10,177 nucleotides of DNA from an uncultured Bacilli bacterium (GTDB lineage Bacteria; Bacillota_I; Bacilli_A; RF39; UBA660), in contig CALVQP010000044.1 of assembly GCA_944358225.1 (NCBI GenBank), forward strand, positions 1 through 10,177, in the 5' to 3' direction. How positions within the stretch are numbered: the first letter of the stretch is position 1; the number at the start of each line of letters is the position of its first letter. The notes beneath the pieces were generated by a model, which worked only from the letters and a program-made list of their open reading frames with translations, had not been told where the DNA came from and ran no database searches. Positions 5,935 to 10,177 of this stretch are shown piece after piece. The position numbers and the translations under genes are program-made.

Positions 5935-7227
5935 ATGTTAGACATAAAATTTGTAAGAGAAAATAAAGAATTAGTAAAAGAGAATATTAAGAAAAAGTTT
6001 CAAGATGAAAAATTAGGTCTTGTTGATGAAGTAATTGAACTTGATAAGCAAATAAGAGAGTATAAAGCTAAAGGTGATGTTTTAAGACAAGAAAGAAACG
6101 TTATAAGTGATGAAATAGGAGCTTTATTTAGAGAAAAAAAAGTAGATGAAGCAAATTTAAAAAAGCAAAAAGTTGTTGATATTAATAATGAATTAATAGA
6201 AATTGAAAATGAAGAAACTAAATTAGCAAGTGAGTTAAGAAATAAAATGTTAGTTATTCCGCAAATGATTGATGATAGTGTTCCAATTGGTAAAGATGAT
6301 ACAGAAAATGTTGAAATAGAAAAATTTGGTGAGCCCATAGTTCCTGACTTTGAAATATCATATCATGCTGATATATGTGAATCATTAGGAGGCCTTGATA
6401 AAGAGAGTGCCGGAAGAACAAGTGGAAACGGTTTTTACTATTTAATGGGGGATATTGCCAGATTACATTCAGCATTGTTATCTTATGCTAGAGATTTTAT
6501 GATTGATAAAGGATTTACTTACTGTGTCCCACCCTTTATGATAAGAAGGGATGTCGTAAATGGTGTTATGTCATTTGCGGAAATGGATGCCATGATGTAT
6601 AAAGTTGAAAATGAAGATTTATATTTAATTGGAACTTCAGAACATTCCATGATTGGTAAATTTAAAGGACAAATTATTAAAGAAGAAAATTTGCCAATTG
6701 CTTTAACTTCTTATTCACCTTGTTTTAGAAAAGAAGTAGGAGCTCATGGTATTGAAGAAAGAGGTTTATATAGAGTTCATCAATTTGAAAAACAAGAAAT
6801 GGTAGTTTTATGTAAACCGGAGGAAGCTATGGATTGGTATAATAAAATGTGGAGTTATACTGTGGATTTTTTTAGAAGTTTAGATGTTCCAGTTAGAACA
6901 TTAGAATGCTGTTCAGGAGATCTAGCTGATTTAAAAGTTAAATCATGTGATGTTGAAGCGTGGAGCCCAAGGCAAAAAAAATATTTTGAAGTTGGATCAT
7001 GTTCAACTTTAGGAGATGCTCAGGCAAGACGTTTAGGAATTAAAGCTAAAGGAGAAAAGGGCAATTATTTACTTTCAACACTTAATAATACAGTAATTGC
7101 TTCCCCTCGTGGAATGATAGCAGTAATTGAAAATAATGTTAATGAGGATGGAACAATTAATATTCCTAAAGCTTTACAACCTTATATGGGTGGTAAGAAA
7201 GTTATAAGTTTTAAGAGTAAAAAATAA
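5935..7227 (+). CDS. serS: Seryl-tRNA synthetase (class II)
   Basis: SerS attaches serine to tRNA-Ser in the cytoplasm. The start is ATG 5935, giving MLDIKFVREN, the standard SerS N-terminus. AGAGGA (5922-5927) is well placed, and an in-frame ATG at 5863 falls inside the T-box and is rejected. The protein is 430 residues, normal for SerS. Residues about 30-105 form the charged coiled-coil arm that grips the tRNA long variable arm. The catalytic domain shows L-I-G-T-S-E-H (231-237), motif 2 with CFRKEVGAHG and RVHQFEKQEM (263-289), and motif 3 with TLNNTVIASPR and the ATP-binding Arg392. The TSEH and T-L-N-x-T-x-I-A-S segments differ from the usual bacterial TAEV and TLNGSGLA-GR forms and recall the archaeal/divergent subgroup. 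It is transcribed from its own promoter under T-box control. Confidence 0.96.
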   Translation: MLDIKFVRENKELVKENIKKKFQDEKLGLVDEVIELDKQIREYKAKGDVLRQERNVISDEIGALFREKKVDEANLKKQKVVDINNELIEIENEETKLASELRNKMLVIPQMIDDSVPIGKDDTENVEIEKFGEPIVPDFEISYHADICESLGGLDKESAGRTSGNGFYYLMGDIARLHSALLSYARDFMIDKGFTYCVPPFMIRRDVVNGVMSFAEMDAMMYKVENEDLYLIGTSEHSMIGKFKGQIIKEENLPIALTSYSPCFRKEVGAHGIEERGLYRVHQFEKQEMVVLCKPEEAMDWYNKMWSYTVDFFRSLDVPVRTLECCSGDLADLKVKSCDVEAWSPRQKKYFEVGSCSTLGDAQARRLGIKAKGEKGNYLLSTLNNTVIASPRGMIAVIENNVNEDGTINIPKALQPYMGGKKVISFKSKK

Positions 7228-7239
7228 TGCTCTTTTTTT
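7213..7239 (+). terminator. Intrinsic terminator overlapping the end of serS
   Basis: AAGAGT (7213-7218) can pair with GCTCTT (7229-7234), with one U-G pair, around a 10-base loop that contains the serS TAA stop. A T-tract follows (7233-7239). The stem is short, so strength is moderate. Confidence 0.6.
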
Positions 7240-7415
7240 GATTAAGAATAATCTTAGAAATAAGTCAGGGAAAAGTTTAAAAATTATGATTTTTTATATT
7301 AAATTCTGTTTTTTGAAAGTACAATTGAAATATAAGACTCATTTTTGATTTTTAGTATATATCAAATTTTATTGGCTTTTGTTATGCATTTGACCTATCT
7401 TAGGACTGTTAATAA

Positions 7416-7444
7416 TTGCGTGTATTGGCGAAATATGCTACAAT
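7416..7444 (+). promoter_or_regulatory. Extended -10 promoter of the coiled-coil protein operon
   Basis: TACAAT (7439-7444, 5/6) is preceded by TGC, an extended -10 element, and by a weak -35 TTGCGT (7416-7421) at 17 bases. Transcription would start near 7451, just ahead of the GAGGGA ribosome site at 7457-7462. The rest of the 7240-7415 gap is AT-rich with no supported feature. Confidence 0.6.
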
Positions 7445-7467
7445 CATGCTAGAAATGAGGGATTTAT

Positions 7468-9141
7468 ATGTTCGATGAACTTTTTAACAAACATCAAGAC
7501 TTGTTAAATAGGTTAAATTGCAGCGATGATCAAATTGAAAATTGGAAATCATATTTAATACAGATGTCCGATCTTTTAAAAACAGATGAACAGCCATCAC
7601 AACTTTTAGTAGAATATATTGAACTTGTATTTTTAAAATTTGAAAATGAACTGGAAATGAAAGAACTAAAAGAAAAAGTCAGAGATTTAATTTATGAACG
7701 CATGAACTGTAAAGATGAACAAAAAAAGGTTGAAATAGAAAAGCGATTAAGAGAGTTAGATTCAAAAGTAAAAAATGCTGAAAAACAAAAGTCAGAGATA
7801 GAAAAAAATGATTTATTAATTGATAAATTGAATCAACAAGTTAAAACTTTATCTGAAAAAGATCAAATGGCTTTTAGTAAAGTATGTGATAAATTAGTTA
7901 TCTTACTTAAAGATGTTAATGCTGGTATTGATAAAATTCCAGCATTACAGCCTGAGCCAAAAACAGAATTTAGTTATGCGGAGTTACAAAAACTTTTAGA
8001 AGAGCAACGACAAGTAAATGAACGCTTGAAAAAGGAAAATAAAATTTTAAATGATCAGTTAAATGTAATGCAACAAAGTATGGCAGAATTGAAAAAACAA
8101 TTAGAAGAACAAAGAAAGTTACTTGAAGATATGAAAAATAATACTTTAGGAACTAAAGTAAAAAATGTTGGTAAAAAAGCCAAAAGAAAAGTAGTTCAAG
8201 TAAAAAAATGGGCAAAAGCAAATCCTAAGAAAACAGCAGCTATTATTGGAATGGTAGCTTTAGCTGGTTTAGTTGGATCTGCTGTTGTTTACGGACATCC
8301 TTTAGCTTTTGCTGGAAGAGTAGTATCTGCCATGTGGAAACCTCTTCATAATATTGGTCTAGGTGAGCCTCTTCATAACATTAATCGCTTCTTATTTGGT
8401 AAAATTCGCGGAGCAACTTTTGATAGAGGTAGTGGGCTATGGTTATTAAATGGAACTCCATTAAATGATTTAGGAGCATTTGAAACTATTCTTAATAACG
8501 TAGTAGGAATGGGTGCTGGATTAGCAGGTGGAGCAGCTATTGGATATGGAGCATATAAAGTAGCAAAAAAAGCAAGAAATGCCTGGTTAAATCGTGCTGA
8601 AGATGGATTTATTAATAAAATGACTAATAAAATTAAATCATTAGGGGGTAATGTAAAAAAATTTGGAGGAAAAATTAAAAGTAAACTAACTAATATATTT
8701 AAGAATAATAAAAAAACAAAAGATGATTTTGATGTTATGTCTATGGAAGTAGATCAAGAATTAATTAAAGATTGTTTAGAAGATATTAAAGATGCCACTG
8801 TTGATGATTTAATTTATTTCCAAAAATACATGATGTCTATTGGCAGTTATGTTCAAAATAATCATACCTTACCAGATGATATTGATTATCCATTAACTAT
8901 GGGAACTATTGTTGAAATATGTTCATTATTAGATGCTGCATTACAGGAGAAATTTGATGAATATATAGAAAATATGTCTAAAGAAGAGTTAGAAAACTTA
9001 GCTCAAGAATTAGAAGAAAAATTCCAAAATGAAGCAAATAATAATATAGATTATTTTGATTCTAAATATGGTATCAAATTAAGTGCTGCAGTTAATAAGG
9101 TGAGTGCTAAAATGCAAGCGCAAACAATGGGAGGAAGATAA
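7468..9141 (+). CDS. Large coiled-coil protein with two hydrophobic segments (glycine zipper), unknown function
   Basis: I cannot assign this 557-residue protein to a known family. About 1-50 is a small helical region. Residues about 55-135 and 168-225 are charged heptad-like helices rich in Glu, Lys, Leu and Gln, typical of coiled coils, joined by a Pro-containing hinge (about 155-168). A strongly basic segment (229-255) leads into a first hydrophobic stretch (about 256-276). After a loop with a tandem PLHNI repeat (292-305) and a L-W-L-L-N-G-T segment comes a Gly/Ala-rich hydrophobic stretch (about 345-367) with glycines at 347, 351, 355 and 359, a glycine zipper. A basic amphipathic region (368-418) and an acidic helical C-terminus follow. 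There is no signal peptide. ATG 7468 has GAGGGA at 7457-7462. The stop overlaps the next start by one base. A cytoplasmic coiled coil tethered to or inserted in the membrane is the simplest reading, by inference. Confidence 0.88.
   Translation: MFDELFNKHQDLLNRLNCSDDQIENWKSYLIQMSDLLKTDEQPSQLLVEYIELVFLKFENELEMKELKEKVRDLIYERMNCKDEQKKVEIEKRLRELDSKVKNAEKQKSEIEKNDLLIDKLNQQVKTLSEKDQMAFSKVCDKLVILLKDVNAGIDKIPALQPEPKTEFSYAELQKLLEEQRQVNERLKKENKILNDQLNVMQQSMAELKKQLEEQRKLLEDMKNNTLGTKVKNVGKKAKRKVVQVKKWAKANPKKTAAIIGMVALAGLVGSAVVYGHPLAFAGRVVSAMWKPLHNIGLGEPLHNINRFLFGKIRGATFDRGSGLWLLNGTPLNDLGAFETILNNVVGMGAGLAGGAAIGYGAYKVAKKARNAWLNRAEDGFINKMTNKIKSLGGNVKKFGGKIKSKLTNIFKNNKKTKDDFDVMSMEVDQELIKDCLEDIKDATVDDLIYFQKYMMSIGSYVQNNHTLPDDIDYPLTMGTIVEICSLLDAALQEKFDEYIENMSKEELENLAQELEEKFQNEANNNIDYFDSKYGIKLSAAVNKVSAKMQAQTMGGR
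8341..8382 (+). repeat. Short in-frame direct repeat encoding PLHNI twice
   Basis: CCTCTTCATAATATT (8341-8355) recurs as CCTCTTCATAACATT (8368-8382), 14 of 15 bases identical, at a 27-base (9-codon) period. It encodes the pentapeptide PLHNI at residues 292-296 and 301-305, in the loop between the two hydrophobic segments. It may be a small duplication. Confidence 0.6.
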
Positions 9142-9422
9142 TGACTAAAGGCGATATAATAACTTTAGAAGATAATGAACAATATCTTTTACTAATGGAA
9201 AATGAAATAGAGGGTAGAAAATTCTTTTATGCAAATAAAGTAGATCAAGATGAAAATACAACTAGTGAATATGAAATTTTTGAACAGACAATTGAAGATG
9301 GCGATAATTATTTAGAGATTGTTGAAGATGAAGATGAAAGAAAATTTTTAACAAATGTATTTAGCGCTGATTTAGTTGAATTTGCCTCTGATGTGGAAAG
9401 TGGAAAGATTACATTTGAATAA
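9141..9422 (+). CDS. Small acidic DUF1292-like protein
   Basis: This 93-residue, strongly acidic protein opens with G-D-I-I-T-L-E-D-N-E and continues with a F-F-Y-A-N-K-V-D-Q-D stretch, an E-I-F-E-Q strand and an I-V-E-D-E-D-E-R segment. This order (L-x-D-x-x-G/E-x-x-x, small beta sheet, acidic turn, C-terminal helix) is that of the DUF1292/YrzB family of Firmicutes, whose function is unknown. The match is by eye, so I rate the family call as probable only. The start ATG shares one base with the preceding stop (TAATG), and GGGAGG (9129-9134) lies 6 bases upstream. It is therefore translationally coupled to the coiled-coil protein and a functional link is likely, by inference. A strong terminator follows. 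Confidence 0.85.
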   Translation: MTKGDIITLEDNEQYLLLMENEIEGRKFFYANKVDQDENTTSEYEIFEQTIEDGDNYLEIVEDEDERKFLTNVFSADLVEFASDVESGKITFE

Positions 9423-9445
9423 CGAATAATGAAAATAATACTTAC

Positions 9446-9474
9446 AAACTAATGCTTACGAGTATTAGTTTTTT
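9446..9474 (+). terminator. Strong intrinsic terminator of the coiled-coil/DUF1292-like operon
   Basis: An 11-bp stem forms between AAACTAATGCT (9446-9456) and AGTATTAGTTT (9461-9471), with one G-U pair, capped by a TACG tetraloop (UNCG type) and followed by a T-tract (9469-9474). It lies 23 bases after the TAA of the DUF1292-like gene. The fold is the clearest terminator in the window. Confidence 0.9.
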
Positions 9475-9481
9475 ATGTTGC

Positions 9482-10171
9482 ATGAGGTGGAAATATTCAA
9501 TATCTATATCAGTAGCCAAGGATTCAGTGCCATTTGAAGGTATGAAATGTTATGATGATAATATATATTATTTTAAAGATTCTGAAACAGGGCAATATGG
9601 AGTTGTCGTAACATATCAAGTTTCGTCTTCAGATCACATTTTTGATATGAAAGTGGCTAGAGTAGTTTTAAGAGATTCTAATGAATCTACTGAAAAATGG
9701 GAAGAACCAGAAAGATATTTCATTCATAATAATACAGGCAATTATAAAACTAATAGCTATTCTTTTAATAAGTCTACTGGAAAATATTATAAAATGATTT
9801 ATGTATTAGATGTTACGAAAAAAAATGATTCTAGTAAATACATAGTTGTTAATCCTTCGTATTATTCTGATGCTACACAGCTAACAGATGGAAATAATTC
9901 AGACTTTAATGATGAAAGTGATACTCCTCAAGCAGATTATGTTTTTTTTGTAGGACCTGAAAACTTGATTGATCGTGATACAAAAACGGGCGACTATTGG
10001 TGGTACTTTAGAGGGTCTTATAAAGAAGTGCCAAGCATTTATGCTTATGGAGATAAATATACTAAAATAGCAAATTATACAAACCTATTTGCTGCATTGA
10101 ATCAATGTAAATTTAAGGGATGGTATGGCCAATATGGTAAACTATATATTACAACAAACTTATTTGATTAG
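9482..10171 (+). CDS. Open frame without a convincing start; possible 5'-truncated surface-type protein gene
   Basis: The frame stays open for about 230 codons and ends at TAG 10169-10171. I do not recognise the product. It is rich in Tyr, Asn, Asp, Ser and Thr, with no membrane helix and a polar Asp/Asn/Ser stretch in its middle, a composition common in extracellular or surface proteins of Firmicutes. No start is satisfactory. The most upstream in-frame ATG (9452) lies inside the terminator stem, ATG 9482 has no ribosome site, ATG 9542 has GAAGG only one base away, and GTG 9527 has AAGGA four bases upstream. There is no signal peptide. Only a very weak promoter-like pair (TTGCAT 9478, TATCTA 9501) precedes it. 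It may be the 3' part of a larger gene cut off by rearrangement, or a silent cassette. If translated, GTG 9527 or ATG 9482 are the best guesses. It could also be a complete small gene with an atypical start. Confidence 0.5.
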   Translation: MRWKYSISISVAKDSVPFEGMKCYDDNIYYFKDSETGQYGVVVTYQVSSSDHIFDMKVARVVLRDSNESTEKWEEPERYFIHNNTGNYKTNSYSFNKSTGKYYKMIYVLDVTKKNDSSKYIVVNPSYYSDATQLTDGNNSDFNDESDTPQADYVFFVGPENLIDRDTKTGDYWWYFRGSYKEVPSIYAYGDKYTKIANYTNLFAALNQCKFKGWYGQYGKLYITTNLFD

Positions 10172-10177
10172 GAGATG

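Noticed and set aside
6000..6475. Minus-strand open frames inside serS
   Set aside because: Shadow frames of serS, low-complexity translations.
7390..7418. TTGACC as a -35 for the coiled-coil operon
   Set aside because: The base run 17 bases later (TAATTG) is a poor -10. The TGCTACAAT element downstream is better.
10170..10177. Start of a next gene at AGGAGATG
   Set aside because: The ATG abuts its would-be ribosome site and only 3 bases of coding sequence are visible, so nothing can be supported.
1..10177. CRISPR array, tRNA or rRNA genes, insertion sequence or prophage
   Set aside because: No spaced direct repeats, tRNA-like cloverleaf, rRNA-like sequence, transposase or integrase motif was seen on either strand.
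1..10177. Mycoplasma-type genetic code (TGA as Trp)
   Set aside because: TGA ends several genes at family-normal length and Trp positions use TGG.

Overview
The window is very AT-rich and every supported gene is on the + strand. It reads as the end of a metagenomic or draft-genome contig from a low-GC Firmicutes-type bacterium. TGA is used as a real stop (trmH-like gene, sufU, the ORF after sufU, the 9141-9422 gene is TAA) and tryptophan is written TGG, so the code is table 11, not the Mycoplasma/Spiroplasma code. A sufC-sufD-sufS-sufU cluster, a T-box ahead of serS, strong AGGAGG-type ribosome sites and short intergenic gaps fit the Bacilli/Tenericutes border (Acholeplasma-like, Erysipelotrichia-like or uncultured gut RF39-like lineages). 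The lineage is inference. The first 13 bases are not genomic: they match the 3' end of the Illumina adapter.

Region 1 (14-1898) is the tail of an operon. It holds a 5'-truncated YgjP/DUF45 zinc peptidase, a TrmH/SpoU rRNA 2'-O-methyltransferase and a single-pass membrane protein of unknown function, followed by a weak intrinsic terminator.

Region 2 (1914-5667) is an iron-sulfur assembly operon with its own likely promoter: sufC (ATPase), an unusually short sufD-like scaffold, sufS (cysteine desulfurase), sufU (sulfur acceptor/transfer protein), then an unrecognised gene overlapping sufU. In Firmicutes the usual order is sufC-D-S-U-B. Here no SufB is seen and the unknown gene sits where sufB would be.

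Region 3 (5675-7239) is an autonomous serS unit. It has a near-consensus promoter, a T-box leader whose Stem I can be folded by eye and whose specifier reads UCU (Ser), a competing terminator, a seryl-tRNA synthetase and a terminator overlapping its stop.

Region 4 (7416-9474) is a two-gene operon with its own extended -10 promoter: a 557-residue coiled-coil protein with two hydrophobic segments, one a glycine zipper, and a small acidic DUF1292-like protein. A strong 11-bp terminator hairpin closes it.

Region 5 (9482-10171) is an open frame rich in Tyr and polar residues. It has no convincing start, and its most upstream ATG lies inside the preceding terminator, so it may be a 5'-truncated or decayed surface-protein gene. 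The window ends directly after it.

The most interesting points are the SUF operon without sufB and with a half-length SufD, the unknown gene in the sufB slot, the coiled-coil/glycine-zipper protein, and the headless ORF. None proves a new system, but each can be tested by simple searches.
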